Assembly (NCBI GenBank): GCA_021769725.1
Contig: JAETSI010000012.1
Coordinates: 1 to 64,000 of the forward strand
Length of the DNA stretch: 64,000 bases
Reading direction: 5' to 3'
From: Oscillospiraceae bacterium
GTDB lineage: Bacteria; Bacillota; Clostridia; Oscillospirales; Ruminococcaceae
The notes under the pieces were generated by a model, which saw only the letters and a program-made list of their open reading frames with translations, was not told where the DNA came from and made no database searches. Shown here piece after piece: positions 37,530 through 50,441 of this stretch (the stretch's first letter is position 1; every line of letters begins with the position of its first letter). The translations under genes and the position numbers were made by a program.

Positions 37530-38516
37530 TTAATATTCCATTATGATTCCGCCGTACGTAAGACCTGCGCCGAATCCGATAAGTGCAAGCTTTTCACCTC
37601 TGCGTATGCGTCCGTCCTCTATGCCTGCATTAAGCGCCAGCGGAATAGATGCGCTCGATGTATTTCCGAAGCGGTCAAGAGTAATAATAAACTTATCCAT
37701 GTCCGCTCCCAGCTTCTTGGCAGCAGTCTCTATAATACGCACATTTGCCTGATGCGGTATGAACCAATCGATGTCATCTTTGGTCACGCCAATTTTTCCG
37801 GCAGCATTTTCAAATGCGTTCGGCAGCGCCTGAGTAGCGAATTTATAGACAGTTCTTCCGTCCTGATAAAGCATATGCATTGCTTTTTCGGGGAATCCAT
37901 CATTGAAATCGCTTTCCAGCTTTATTTCCTTTGCCGGATAGAGATTCTTTGCAAAGAGCACCCTTGCTCCGCTTCCGTCAGAGCCAAGGAAAGATGAGAA
38001 CATTTTGTCACTTTTCTCCACAACAACAGCTGCCGCCCCGTCTCCGAAGAGAATGCAGGTCTGCCTGTCTGTGAAGTCACAGAAGCGTGAGGTGGCCTCA
38101 CTTGATACCACAAGAACATATTTCAGGGAATCATCAGTAGCAAGAAATCTCCGTGCCGTATCCATTGCATAAACGAAGCCGCTGCACGCTGCGTTCTGGT
38201 CAAAAGCCGCTGCATTTTCTGCGCCGATCTCATACTGGATAATACTTGCCATACTCGGGGTCAGGAAGTCGGAAGTAACAGTTGTACAGATAACCAGTCC
38301 TATCTCCTCAGGCTTCACCCCGGACTTTTCAAGAGCGGCAAGAGCTGCCATTTTTCCCATATACCATACCGGCTCCCAGCCTGCCATATGACGTTCAACA
38401 ATGCCCGTTCTTGTGCGGATCCACTCGTCGTTGGTATCCACAAATTTTTTAAAGTCATCGTTGACCAGCTTCTGCTCAGGCACATATGTGCCCATACCCA
38501 AAATGTTGATTCCCAT
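37530..38516 (-). CDS. fabH: beta-ketoacyl-ACP synthase III
   Basis: NDEWIRTRTGIVERHM; DQNAACSGFVYAMDTA; FIPHQANVRIIE. Confidence 0.97.
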   Translation of the reverse strand: MGINILGMGTYVPEQKLVNDDFKKFVDTNDEWIRTRTGIVERHMAGWEPVWYMGKMAALAALEKSGVKPEEIGLVICTTVTSDFLTPSMASIIQYEIGAENAAAFDQNAACSGFVYAMDTARRFLATDDSLKYVLVVSSEATSRFCDFTDRQTCILFGDGAAAVVVEKSDKMFSSFLGSDGSGARVLFAKNLYPAKEIKLESDFNDGFPEKAMHMLYQDGRTVYKFATQALPNAFENAAGKIGVTKDDIDWFIPHQANVRIIETAAKKLGADMDKFIITLDRFGNTSSASIPLALNAGIEDGRIRRGEKLALIGFGAGLTYGGIIMEY

Positions 38517-38791
38517 TAAAAATGCTCCTTTAAATGAAAAATTATTGTAATACTGTTGTCAAACAAGAAAATTTATGTTATATTATTGATAGGGAGATCT
38601 GAGACAGACCTCTCCGAAGAATAAACCTACATACATTATATTGTAAATCATTTCCGGATTTTTTGCAATGATATTTCAAAACTTTATTTATTGCAAGCGA
38701 AAATATCGTTATTTTAAACAAAAAAACTGTCAAATTTTCGGTACTTTTACTAATTATTTGTATATAGCATACAGAAAGGAAGTTTCATATT

Positions 38792-39706
38792 ATGACAATT
38801 TCACTATTTTCCGGACAGGGATCACAGTACGAAGGAATGGGAAAGGACATTGCGGAAGCATTTCCTGAAACGGCGAAGATCTACGATACCGGCTCGGAGA
38901 TAATGGGCACAGACCTGAAAGCTCTTTGCTTTAATACTCCTATCGAAGAACTTTCACGTACCGCCAATGCTCAGCCGGCTATCATGACCACATCTATCGT
39001 CTGCCTGACAGCCGCCCTCTCAAAAGGATATAAGACGGATGGCGTGGCAGGACACTCTCTGGGCGAATATGCCGCCATGTACGCATCCGGCATGATCTCC
39101 CTTGAGGACGCTTTCCGGCTCATCAGGGCAAGAGCTACCGCAATGGAATCGGCTGCCGGAGAACACAAGGGCGCAATGGCTGCCGTTATGAAAATTGCTC
39201 CGGAAAAGGTCGAGGAGATCTGCTGCGGCGCAAAGGAATACGTTGCCGCTGTAAACTTCAACTCCCCTGCTCAGACGGTAATTGCCGGAACACCGGAGGG
39301 AATCGCCGAAGTCACCGAAGTATTCAAGGAACTCAAAGCGAGAGTCGTTCCGCTGAAAGTTGCCGGAGCATTCCATTCAAAGCTGATGCAGTCTGCCGCA
39401 GACAGCTTCTACGAGACGGCAAAAACCGTGACTTTCAAAGCTCCGCAGATAAAATATTACTCCAACGTCACAGGCGGCGAGCTGACGGAACTGCCGGATA
39501 TGGCTGAACTTCTTGCAAAACACATCGTATCGCCCGTTCGCTTCACATCTGAACTTGCTGCCATGAGCGAAGCAGGCGCAGATAAATTTGCAGAATTCGG
39601 TCCCGGAAAGACTCTCACCGGACTTGTAAAAAAGACTCTTCCCGGCGCTGCGGCATTCAATATTGAAAACCTTGAAACACTTGAAGGAGCTGATATATAT
39701 GAATAA
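38792..39706 (+). CDS. fabD: malonyl-CoA:ACP transacylase
   Basis: LFSGQGSQYEGMGKDIAE...VAGHSLGEYAAMYASGMIS...GAFHSKLMQ. Confidence 0.97.
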   Translation: MTISLFSGQGSQYEGMGKDIAEAFPETAKIYDTGSEIMGTDLKALCFNTPIEELSRTANAQPAIMTTSIVCLTAALSKGYKTDGVAGHSLGEYAAMYASGMISLEDAFRLIRARATAMESAAGEHKGAMAAVMKIAPEKVEEICCGAKEYVAAVNFNSPAQTVIAGTPEGIAEVTEVFKELKARVVPLKVAGAFHSKLMQSAADSFYETAKTVTFKAPQIKYYSNVTGGELTELPDMAELLAKHIVSPVRFTSELAAMSEAGADKFAEFGPGKTLTGLVKKTLPGAAAFNIENLETLEGADIYE

Positions 39707-40538
39707 ATTTGCCCTTATCGGTCATCCGCTGGGACACTCCATGTCCCCTCTCATCCACGACAAACTCTTTGCCCTCAGCGGCTTTGAAGCAGAACCCTAT
39801 CAGCTTATTGATATCGCTCCCGAAGATATCGCTTCACGCCGTCCGCTGCTTGAAGAATACCTGGGAATGAACGTGACTATCCCACACAAGCAGTCGGTCA
39901 TCCAGCTCATGGACGAGCTTGGGGACAGTGCAAAGAGATACAATTCCGTAAACTGCATAAAAAACGACGATGGCAGACTTATCGGCTATAATACGGACTG
40001 CGACGGTTTTCTGCGTTCCGTTGAGCTGCTGTCGATAAGCGAAAACGTAGTTATTCTCGGCTGCGGCGGCGTAGGACGTATGATGGCTATTGAGACGGCT
40101 CTCCACGGCGGTTCGATTACTCTTGCCGTTATTCCGCAGGATGTAAAAGCCGCACAGCTGCTCATGGCTGAAATCATGGAAAAGTGCGGCGGAGCATCCG
40201 TTAAAATTGCTGATATATCTACACTTGACGGAAATTTTGATCTGCTTGTGAACGCTACGCCCGTCGGAATGTACCCCAAGACCGACGCCTGCGCCGTAAG
40301 CGACAAGGTCATTGAAAACTGTCTCAGCTTTTTCGATGCAGTTTACAATCCCACCGAAACGCTGCTTATGAAGAAAGCACGGGTTCTCGGAAAAACTGCC
40401 GTAGGCGGAGCTTCCATGCTGGTATATCAGGCGGTAAAGGCTCATGAGATCTGGTACGGCAGCACTTTTGCCGCCGAGGATATCTCAAAGATCATCCTTG
40501 AAGTTGAAAACTCAGTTGACCTGATGAATAAAAAATAA
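39699..40538 (+). CDS. aroE: shikimate dehydrogenase
   Basis: Start at MNKFALIGHPLGHSMSPLIHDKLF; MNVTIPHKQSVI; GCGGVGRMMA; NATPVGMYP. Confidence 0.95.
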   Translation: MNKFALIGHPLGHSMSPLIHDKLFALSGFEAEPYQLIDIAPEDIASRRPLLEEYLGMNVTIPHKQSVIQLMDELGDSAKRYNSVNCIKNDDGRLIGYNTDCDGFLRSVELLSISENVVILGCGGVGRMMAIETALHGGSITLAVIPQDVKAAQLLMAEIMEKCGGASVKIADISTLDGNFDLLVNATPVGMYPKTDACAVSDKVIENCLSFFDAVYNPTETLLMKKARVLGKTAVGGASMLVYQAVKAHEIWYGSTFAAEDISKIILEVENSVDLMNKK

Positions 40539-40551
40539 GAGGAGTAACGAT

Positions 40552-41052
40552 ATGACAGTATTTCTTTGCGGATTTATGGGCTGTGGAAAGTCCACGTCCG
40601 GAAAGCTGGCGGCTAAAAAGCTTGGCTGCGGCTTCTGCGATACCGACGATCTGATTGTCCGTACCCTCGATATGTCCATCCCGGATATCTTTGAACAGAA
40701 AGGCGAACCGTTTTTCCGCACGACCGAAGCTGAAATAGTAAAATCTCTCTGCGGCAAAACTGTCGTTGCAGCCTGCGGAGGAGGAGCAATGCTCAATCCC
40801 GATACGGCACGTGCGGCACGTGAAGCAGGCGCTGCGGTGATATTTCTTGACGTTCCGTTCGACATCTGCTACGACCGGATAAACGGCGACGAAAACCGGC
40901 CTATCGCCGCACGTTCAACCAAAGAAGAGCTTCATGAGCTTTTCAGCAAACGCAGAAGCATCTACCTCAGCCACTCGACGGTAAGGATAGACTGCGGCAG
41001 CAAAAGTCCCGTTGAGATCGCCGAGAGCATCGCAGAATCGGTGTTCAGATAA
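40552..41052 (+). CDS. aroK: shikimate kinase
   Basis: FLCGFMGCGKSTSGKLAAKKLGCGFCDTDDLI; ACGGGAML. Confidence 0.95.
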   Translation: MTVFLCGFMGCGKSTSGKLAAKKLGCGFCDTDDLIVRTLDMSIPDIFEQKGEPFFRTTEAEIVKSLCGKTVVAACGGGAMLNPDTARAAREAGAAVIFLDVPFDICYDRINGDENRPIAARSTKEELHELFSKRRSIYLSHSTVRIDCGSKSPVEIAESIAESVFR

Positions 41053-41063
41053 GGAGTAAAACT

Positions 41064-42233
41064 ATGCTTATTTACAACGCTGAAATTTACACTATGGATT
41101 CCGCCGGCATTATTCAAAACGGCTGGGTCAGGACGGAAAACGGAAAGATCGCTGAAATCGGAACAGGAACCCCGGAGAGTATCCCCGATGACAGCATCGA
41201 CGCCCGTGGGGGAACGCTGCTCCCCGGCTTTATCGACGCACATACTCATCTTGGCATCATCGAGGACGGCATCGACTTTGAAGGCGACGACTGCAACGAA
41301 TCGACCGATCCCTTTTCCCCGCAGATGAGGGCGATCGACGCCATAAATCCCTTTGACCGCTGCTTTGAAGAAGCAAGAATGAGGGGGATAACCGCTGTGG
41401 CTTCCGGCCCCGGAAGCGCCAATCCGTGCGGCGGTGAGATCTGCGCCTTAAAGACAAACGGACGGCGTATCGACGATATGGTGATAAAGCAGTGCGGCAT
41501 CAAGTTCGCACTGGGCGAAAATCCAAAAAATGTCTACAACGGACGTGACGAAACGCCAATAACGAGAATGGCGGTCGCTGCCGTTATCCGTGAGGGACTT
41601 TACAAGGCACGCCGCTATGTTCATGACATGGACAGCTACTATTCCGACAGTGAAAACTACGATCCTCCAGAGTACGATATCAAATGCGAAGCGCTCATGC
41701 CCCTGCTGGACCGCAAGATGAAAGCGTTTTTTCACTGTCACCGTGCAGACGACATCTGTACGGCTATGAGGATCGCCGGCGAATTTTTCCTCGACCCGGT
41801 AATCATTCATGGCACTGAGGGCTATAAAATAGCCGATATTCTTGCCGAGGAAAAGATTCCGGTTATCTGCGGCCCTGTCATCTGCGACCGCTGCAAGCCG
41901 GAAATGAAAGGTCTGGAACTCAAAAATGCCGCTGTCCTGCATGAAAACGGCGTAAAGATCGCCATATGCACCGACCACACGGTAATTCCGGTACAATATC
42001 TTCCATTGTCGGCTCAGGCGGCAGTAAAGGGCGGTCTGGAACTTTCGGAGGCTCTGAAAACGCTCACATCATATCCTGCCGAGATCCTCGGCATCGACGA
42101 CGTAGCAGGAAGTCTCGCAGCAGGCAAGGACGCCGACCTCCAGCTCTATCCACGTGGGCAGAATCCACTTGACCTTATGTCAGAACCGATTCTCGTCATG
42201 ATAAACGGCGAAATATGCCGAAAGGATACTTAA
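41064..42233 (+). CDS. amidohydrolase family protein
   Basis: GGTLLPGFIDAHTHLGI; FFHCHRADDI; ICTDHTVIP; SLAAGKDADLQLY. Confidence 0.92.
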   Translation: MLIYNAEIYTMDSAGIIQNGWVRTENGKIAEIGTGTPESIPDDSIDARGGTLLPGFIDAHTHLGIIEDGIDFEGDDCNESTDPFSPQMRAIDAINPFDRCFEEARMRGITAVASGPGSANPCGGEICALKTNGRRIDDMVIKQCGIKFALGENPKNVYNGRDETPITRMAVAAVIREGLYKARRYVHDMDSYYSDSENYDPPEYDIKCEALMPLLDRKMKAFFHCHRADDICTAMRIAGEFFLDPVIIHGTEGYKIADILAEEKIPVICGPVICDRCKPEMKGLELKNAAVLHENGVKIAICTDHTVIPVQYLPLSAQAAVKGGLELSEALKTLTSYPAEILGIDDVAGSLAAGKDADLQLYPRGQNPLDLMSEPILVMINGEICRKDT

Positions 42234-42234
42234 A

Positions 42235-43446
42235 ATGAAAAAAGCTTTATCTTTGATTTCCGCATTCGCACTGTCCGCTGCCTCCGTTACGATTTCCGCT
42301 GTTTCCGCACAGTCAGGCGAATCTGCGGATGGATTCAGCCTGCAATATAAAATTGTTGACGGAAACGCCTATATTACGGGAGCTACAGGCTCGGATCCTA
42401 TTGTTATGATCCCCTCTGAAATCGACGGAAAAAAAGTTGCCGGCATACGCAGCGGCGCATTCATGGGCATAGAGGAACTTACTGCCGTTGTGATTCCTGA
42501 CAGCGTGACCTCCGTTGGTGAAAAGGCATTTTCTGCCTGTCCGTCACTTACCACCGTAACTATAGGCGGAGGAGTTACGGACATAGGAAACATGGCGTTT
42601 TCTGCCTGTCCGTCATTGCAGTCGTTCTACGTAAACAGCAGCAACAAAACATATTCCGTCATAAACGGTTCTCTCTTTGAAAAAACGGAACTGGTAACTT
42701 ACGCCGGCGGCAAGGATGCTGAAATCCCTTTGGGAACTACATCCGTCCGCCGTGGAGCTTTCATGGGCAAGACTAATATTGTATCCGTTGACTTTCCCAG
42801 CAGCGGTCTTACTACTCTGGGCGATCATGCATTCTCGGGCTGCACATCCCTTAAAAGAGCGGTAATCCCAGTCACTGTCACTCACACAGGAACAGGATGC
42901 TTTGCAAGCTGTTACAGTCTGGAAGATGTTACTTTCAGCCTGAACTGTACTGCCATTGAGGACGATACATTTCGTGAATGCACCGCTCTTCGCAACATAA
43001 ACATACCGTCATCCGTTACGTCTGTCGGGGATTCAGCTTTTCTCGGATGCAGCTGCCTTTCCGGAATGTACATTCCTCCAACAATAAAAGAGATCGGAAA
43101 CAACGCCATAGGAAGAACCTACAATGTCCGCAGTGAAGCAGTAGAAACCGCAAACGGCTTTACCGTTCATGCGGAAAAGGGATCAGCCGGAGCAAAGTAT
43201 GCAGAATCCATGAACATCCCTGTCGCTCCCTTTCTGATAGGAGATGTCAACGGAAACGGTACTATAGAGGGCAGCGATGCAACAATTGCTCTCAATATGT
43301 ACACCATGATGTCCGGCAATACAGCAAAGGGGTTCACCGCTTATCAGACTGCCGCTGCCGACTGGAACGGTGACGATATGATAACCGGTTCTGATGCTAC
43401 CATGATACTTCAGGAGTATACAAGGCTTTCATCAAAGAATGAGTAG
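42235..43446 (+). CDS. BspA-like LRR_5 surface protein with C-terminal dockerin
   Basis: Signal peptide; repeated VVIPDSVTSVGEKAFSACPSLTTVTI-type LRRs; dockerin DVNGNGTIEGSDATIALNMYT...DWNGDDMITGSDATMILQEYT. Confidence 0.9.
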   Translation: MKKALSLISAFALSAASVTISAVSAQSGESADGFSLQYKIVDGNAYITGATGSDPIVMIPSEIDGKKVAGIRSGAFMGIEELTAVVIPDSVTSVGEKAFSACPSLTTVTIGGGVTDIGNMAFSACPSLQSFYVNSSNKTYSVINGSLFEKTELVTYAGGKDAEIPLGTTSVRRGAFMGKTNIVSVDFPSSGLTTLGDHAFSGCTSLKRAVIPVTVTHTGTGCFASCYSLEDVTFSLNCTAIEDDTFRECTALRNINIPSSVTSVGDSAFLGCSCLSGMYIPPTIKEIGNNAIGRTYNVRSEAVETANGFTVHAEKGSAGAKYAESMNIPVAPFLIGDVNGNGTIEGSDATIALNMYTMMSGNTAKGFTAYQTAAADWNGDDMITGSDATMILQEYTRLSSKNE

Positions 43447-43513
43447 CGGAATTCTACAAAAGCCGACTAAAATCAACAGATAAATTCTATACATACCGCT
43501 TAAGACAAAGCTT

Positions 43514-43542
43514 GACACACGACGGAAAAAATGGTATGATTA
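43514..43542 (+). promoter_or_regulatory. guaB promoter
   Basis: TTGACA-17 nt (cacgacggaaaaaatgg)-TATGAT. Confidence 0.7.
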
Positions 43543-43552
43543 AAGATAATAA

Positions 43553-45052
<1,500 letters not shown>

Positions 45053-45077
45053 GATTATACTGAAAAAGGAGAATATT

Positions 45078-46312
<1,235 letters not shown>

Positions 46313-46313
46313 A

Positions 46314-46982
46314 CTATCCCATTATATAATACTGACCGTCTATTTTATAGATGACAATACTCAGCATTTCGCCGTTCATACGGTTTTTCAGCGGAACGGA
46401 AGAAAGGTTAAGTTCTTCGGAACTGATATATGCGTCAATGTTCACTGCCGTCCGCTCCTCTATCTGAGATTCAGGGGCAAAAGCAGCCACGATCTCGTCA
46501 TACATATCAAAATCAGCGTCTGCCATGCTGTCCTGAATAAGATAAGTGAATACAAAATCGCCGCCAATAAACTGAACATATGAATCATAGAGCTTCTGGG
46601 CGTAATCGTTAATATCCGTTATCGTTTCCTTTCCCAGAAGAAGATCAAAATAACCGCCGTAAACGCACGATTCCAACGTTGCGGCATCTTTCTGACCTGC
46701 TGCGTTAAAATAGCGGCAGAGTAGCTTTCCCTGGTCGCTGTTGAGCTGGCTGGAAATATATTCAAGCTGAATTGGCGTTCCGCTTTCCTCCTGCGTCATA
46801 AGGATCGTTGAAGCGTTCTCGGGCATATCGTCCGGGGAATAATTTTCGTCATATCCGACAAGATTTCCGTCGTTTTTCGATGAGCTTTCCGAGCTGGTGC
46901 CATTTCCGCAGGCTGTAAAAGTGTATGTCATTATTATCGACGAAGCCAAAGCCAAAAGTTTTTTCATTTTATTTTTTTTCAT
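46314..46982 (-). CDS. hypothetical lipoprotein
   Basis: Start at MKKNKMKKLLALASSIIMTYTFTACGNG; SD GAGGAGGCGG. Confidence 0.85.
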   Translation of the reverse strand: MKKNKMKKLLALASSIIMTYTFTACGNGTSSESSSKNDGNLVGYDENYSPDDMPENASTILMTQEESGTPIQLEYISSQLNSDQGKLLCRYFNAAGQKDAATLESCVYGGYFDLLLGKETITDINDYAQKLYDSYVQFIGGDFVFTYLIQDSMADADFDMYDEIVAAFAPESQIEERTAVNIDAYISSEELNLSSVPLKNRMNGEMLSIVIYKIDGQYYIMG

Positions 46983-46995
46983 AATTACCGCCTCC

Positions 46996-47739
46996 TCAGC
47001 CAAAAGTATAATATTTATCGCCTTTTTCAGCGAAAAGGATGTAAAATCCGCTGACAAGGAGCGATTCAGTACCCTCGGCATCCTTTGCCATAACGCTGAA
47101 AGTCATGTAACGGAGAGAATCGCAGTCGTTCTTTACCGATTCCTTGTAGTTCTGTCCGAAAAATCCGTCAAGATTATCCAGAAATTCATCAGCCCCGGTC
47201 TCCTCTGACTCTACTTCTACAGGTTTTTCCACCTTAATTCTGGTTATCTCAAAGTCACCGCCCATATTTGTCTTAAGATTATCGCACTGTGTCTGAAACG
47301 ATTTATCAAGTCCGTACTGATAATTTTCCTGCAAATACTTCTCCATGGTCTCGATATAGCTTGGAAATATGCATTCCTTGTATGATTCATAATCCCCTGT
47401 TTCAAAGCTTGTAAAATACTTTTCCAATGTAGATACAAGCTCTGTGGGGTATTCTGAATCCTCGTAATAGAGCTTTACCCCGTTTTCGCTTATCCGGTAC
47501 GAACCGAGATCGTACTCCTCAGAGTCCTTGTCCGGCGTGATAAGTTCTCCGATTTCGGAAGTTTCCTCCTTTTCCAATGTCGAACTGCTGTTGGCATTCT
47601 CTTTCTTGTCCGTCGAAGAACTGTCGTTTTTTTCCTTTCCGCACCCTGCAAAGCAGCCAAGGCAGAGCACTGCCGATAAAAGGACTGATAAAATTTTATT
47701 TTTTCTCATTAAATTTCCTCCTGATTTATTCGTTGTCAT
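46996..47739 (-). CDS. hypothetical lipoprotein, similar architecture to downstream neighbour
   Basis: Start probably MRKNKILSVLLSAVLCLGCFAGCGKE (internal ATG). Confidence 0.85.
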   Translation of the reverse strand: MTTNKSGGNLMRKNKILSVLLSAVLCLGCFAGCGKEKNDSSSTDKKENANSSSTLEKEETSEIGELITPDKDSEEYDLGSYRISENGVKLYYEDSEYPTELVSTLEKYFTSFETGDYESYKECIFPSYIETMEKYLQENYQYGLDKSFQTQCDNLKTNMGGDFEITRIKVEKPVEVESEETGADEFLDNLDGFFGQNYKESVKNDCDSLRYMTFSVMAKDAEGTESLLVSGFYILFAEKGDKYYTFG

Positions 47740-47869
47740 AATTTATATTGTACAACAAATTTATAATAAATGCAAGAAGAAAATAAAGAAATCAGAAAAA
47801 AATCGGCTGTCAATAATTTCGGGATTCCGGAGAGAATAAATTTCCCTTCGGAATCCCGTTATAAACTCA

Positions 47870-49696
47870 TTATTTCTTTGCGTTTCCTCTTATCTTAGCC
47901 CTCTGTGTATTGCTGAGAATTCTCTTTCTGATTCTCAGCGACTCCGGAGTTACTTCCAGAAGTTCGTCATCAGCTAAAAACTCAAGACAGTCCTCCAGGC
48001 TGAGCACTCTCGGAGGCACAAGACGAAGGGCATCGTCGCTTCCGCTTGCACGTGTATTTGTAAGATGCTTTCTCTTGCAGACATTTACAACCAGATCATC
48101 TGTCTTTGGCGACGCACCAACGATCATTCCCTCATATACCGGAGTTCCGGCAGGAATAAACAGCTGTCCTCTCTCCTGAGCGTTGTAAAGTCCGTAAGTA
48201 ACAGCTTCGCCTGTTTCGTGGGAAATAAGCGATCCCGTGCTTCTGCGGTCGATATCTCCCTTGTACGGCTCATAGCCTTCAAAAACGTGGCTCATGATTC
48301 CCTCGCCCTTTGTATCGGTAAGGAACTCGCTCTTATATCCGAAAAGTCCACGTGCAGGCACAAGGAACTCAATACGCATACGGCTTCCCTGGGGATGCAT
48401 GGAAACAAGATCTCCCTTACGTGTACCCATTTTCTCCATAACGGAACCGACGCAGTCCTCCGGCACGTCGATAACAAGGCGCTCGATAGGTTCAAGTTTC
48501 TTTCCGTTCTCATCCGTCCTGAACAGTACCCTCGGGGTGGAAACAGAAAGCTCATAGCCCTCACGGCGCATATTTTCAATAAGTATCGACAGATGCATTT
48601 CTCCACGTCCGGAAACACGGAATGAATCTGTGCTGTCCGTCTCTTCAACACGAAGTGAAACATCCTTTAAAAGTTCACGGAAAAGTCTTTCACGGAGCTG
48701 CCGTGAAGTCACAAATTTTCCCTCACGTCCGGCAAAAGGGCTGTCGTTTACGGAGAATGTCATTTCAACGGTAGGTTCGCTTATCTTCACGAACGGCAGC
48801 GGCTCGGGAGCTTCAACGGCACATATGGTATCGCCGATAGTTATGCCGTCAATACCTGAAATCCACACTATATCACCCATTACAGCCTCCTGAACCGGAA
48901 CACGGTTAAGTCCCTGTATCTGGAGCAGTGAAACGATTTTGGAGTTGTAATTCTTCTTTGATTCCGTATAATCGCAGACGGTTATCTGCTGATTTACCTT
49001 TATCTTTCCACGTACAATACGTCCCACGCCGATACGTCCGACATATTCGTTGTAGTCAATAGAGGAGATGAGCATCTGCAAAGGCTCGTCCTCCTCACCC
49101 TTTGGAGGTTCTATGTAATCAATGATAGTATCGAAGAGGGGCTTGAGGTCCGTTCCTGCCTCGTACTGGCTGAGGGACGCTGTTCCGCTTCTTCCGGAAC
49201 AGAAAAGAATAGGCGATTCAAGCTGCTCATCACTTGCGTCAAGGTCGAGAAGAAGCTCAAGAACCTCGTCACCGATCTCGTCAAGACGTGCGTCCGGACG
49301 ATCGATCTTGTTTACGACAACAATAACCTTGTGCCCCATTTCAAGAGCCTTTGAAAGAACGAAACGTGTCTGCGGCATAGGGCCTTCAGCGGCGTCAACA
49401 AGCAGCAGAACGCCGTCTACCATTTCCAGCACACGTTCTACTTCGCCGCCGAAATCGGCGTGTCCGGGGGTGTCGATGATATTTATTTTGATGCCGTTGT
49501 AGCAAACGGACGTATTCTTCGCAAGGATAGTAATTCCTCTTTCACGCTCTATGTCGTTTGAATCCATTACACGCTCGGCTACCTCCTGATTTTCACGGAA
49601 AACGCCGCCCTGTTTGAGCATTTCGTCAACCAGCGTGGTCTTGCCGTGGTCAACGTGAGCGATAATGGCAATGTTTCTTAAATCTTCTCTGATCAT
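47870..49696 (-). CDS. typA: translational GTPase TypA/BipA
   Basis: MIREDLRNIAIIAHVDHGKTTLVDEMLKQGG; DTPGHADFGGEVERVL; NKIDRPDAR. Confidence 0.98.
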   Translation of the reverse strand: MIREDLRNIAIIAHVDHGKTTLVDEMLKQGGVFRENQEVAERVMDSNDIERERGITILAKNTSVCYNGIKINIIDTPGHADFGGEVERVLEMVDGVLLLVDAAEGPMPQTRFVLSKALEMGHKVIVVVNKIDRPDARLDEIGDEVLELLLDLDASDEQLESPILFCSGRSGTASLSQYEAGTDLKPLFDTIIDYIEPPKGEEDEPLQMLISSIDYNEYVGRIGVGRIVRGKIKVNQQITVCDYTESKKNYNSKIVSLLQIQGLNRVPVQEAVMGDIVWISGIDGITIGDTICAVEAPEPLPFVKISEPTVEMTFSVNDSPFAGREGKFVTSRQLRERLFRELLKDVSLRVEETDSTDSFRVSGRGEMHLSILIENMRREGYELSVSTPRVLFRTDENGKKLEPIERLVIDVPEDCVGSVMEKMGTRKGDLVSMHPQGSRMRIEFLVPARGLFGYKSEFLTDTKGEGIMSHVFEGYEPYKGDIDRRSTGSLISHETGEAVTYGLYNAQERGQLFIPAGTPVYEGMIVGASPKTDDLVVNVCKRKHLTNTRASGSDDALRLVPPRVLSLEDCLEFLADDELLEVTPESLRIRKRILSNTQRAKIRGNAKK

Positions 49697-49915
49697 TTTT
49701 ATTCCTCCTGTTTCGGGGAAAGTGCCCCTGTTAGTATCAGCCTTTGAAATAATTCTGTTATAAAAAGCTATTTTTCTGCACAATAAAACAGAATTTTAAT
49801 GCAACTCCTCTTTTTTTCCGGGCATAAAAAAGTCCTTGCCAGAAACTGCAAGGCTGAATAATCAAAAAAACCGCTTATCTGATGAAGCGGGAACAAAGGA
49901 TGTTTAGCGAAAATG

Positions 49916-50001
49916 TGGTGGGAGAGGATGGATTCGGACCATCGAAGCTGAAAAGCAACAGATTTACAGTCTGCCCCCTTTGGCCACTCGGGAACTCTCC
50001 C
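49916..50001 (-). tRNA. tRNA-Tyr (GTA)
   Basis: GGGAGAGTTCCCGAGTGGCCAAAGGGGGCAGACTGTAAATCTGTTGCTTTTCAGCTTCGATGGTCCGAATCCATCCTCTCCCACCA, class II with encoded CCA. Confidence 0.97.
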
Positions 50002-50038
50002 ATAACAAATTCAAAAGCTTTACCGCAAAGCGATAAAA

Positions 50039-50114
50039 TGGAGCTGGTGGACGGACTCGAACCCCCGACCTGCTGATTACAAATCAGCTGCTCTACCAAC
50101 TGAGCTACACCAGC
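50039..50114 (-). tRNA. tRNA-Thr (TGT)
   Basis: GCTGGTGTAGCTCAGTTGGTAGAGCAGCTGATTTGTAATCAGCAGGTCGGGGGTTCGAGTCCGTCCACCAGCTCCA. Confidence 0.97.
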
Positions 50115-50188
50115 GCTTAGTACATTTTATATTATATCATACTTTTTTGAGTTTGTCAAGCTTTTTTTGAAATTTTTTTCAATTTTTT

Positions 50189-50265
50189 TGGTCGAGGCGA
50201 CAGGACTTGAACCTGCGGCATCTTGCTCCCAAAGCAAGCACTCTACCAAACTGAGCTACGCCTCG
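50189..50265 (-). tRNA. tRNA-Pro (TGG)
   Basis: CGAGGCGTAGCTCAGTTTGGTAGAGTGCTTGCTTTGGGAGCAAGATGCCGCAGGTTCAAGTCCTGTCGCCTCGACCA. Confidence 0.97.
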
Positions 50266-50441
50266 GACTCACCCTTTGCGACAGTCCTCATCGGACAGCT
50301 TTTATATTATAGCAGAACATTTCCGCATTGTCAAGATATATTTTGTATTTTTGGATATATCCACAATTTTCAGCACAAATCGTAATAAAAATTCACAATA
50401 ACATAAAAAGGGAGAGCTGTGCTCTCCCAAAAGTATCAGAC

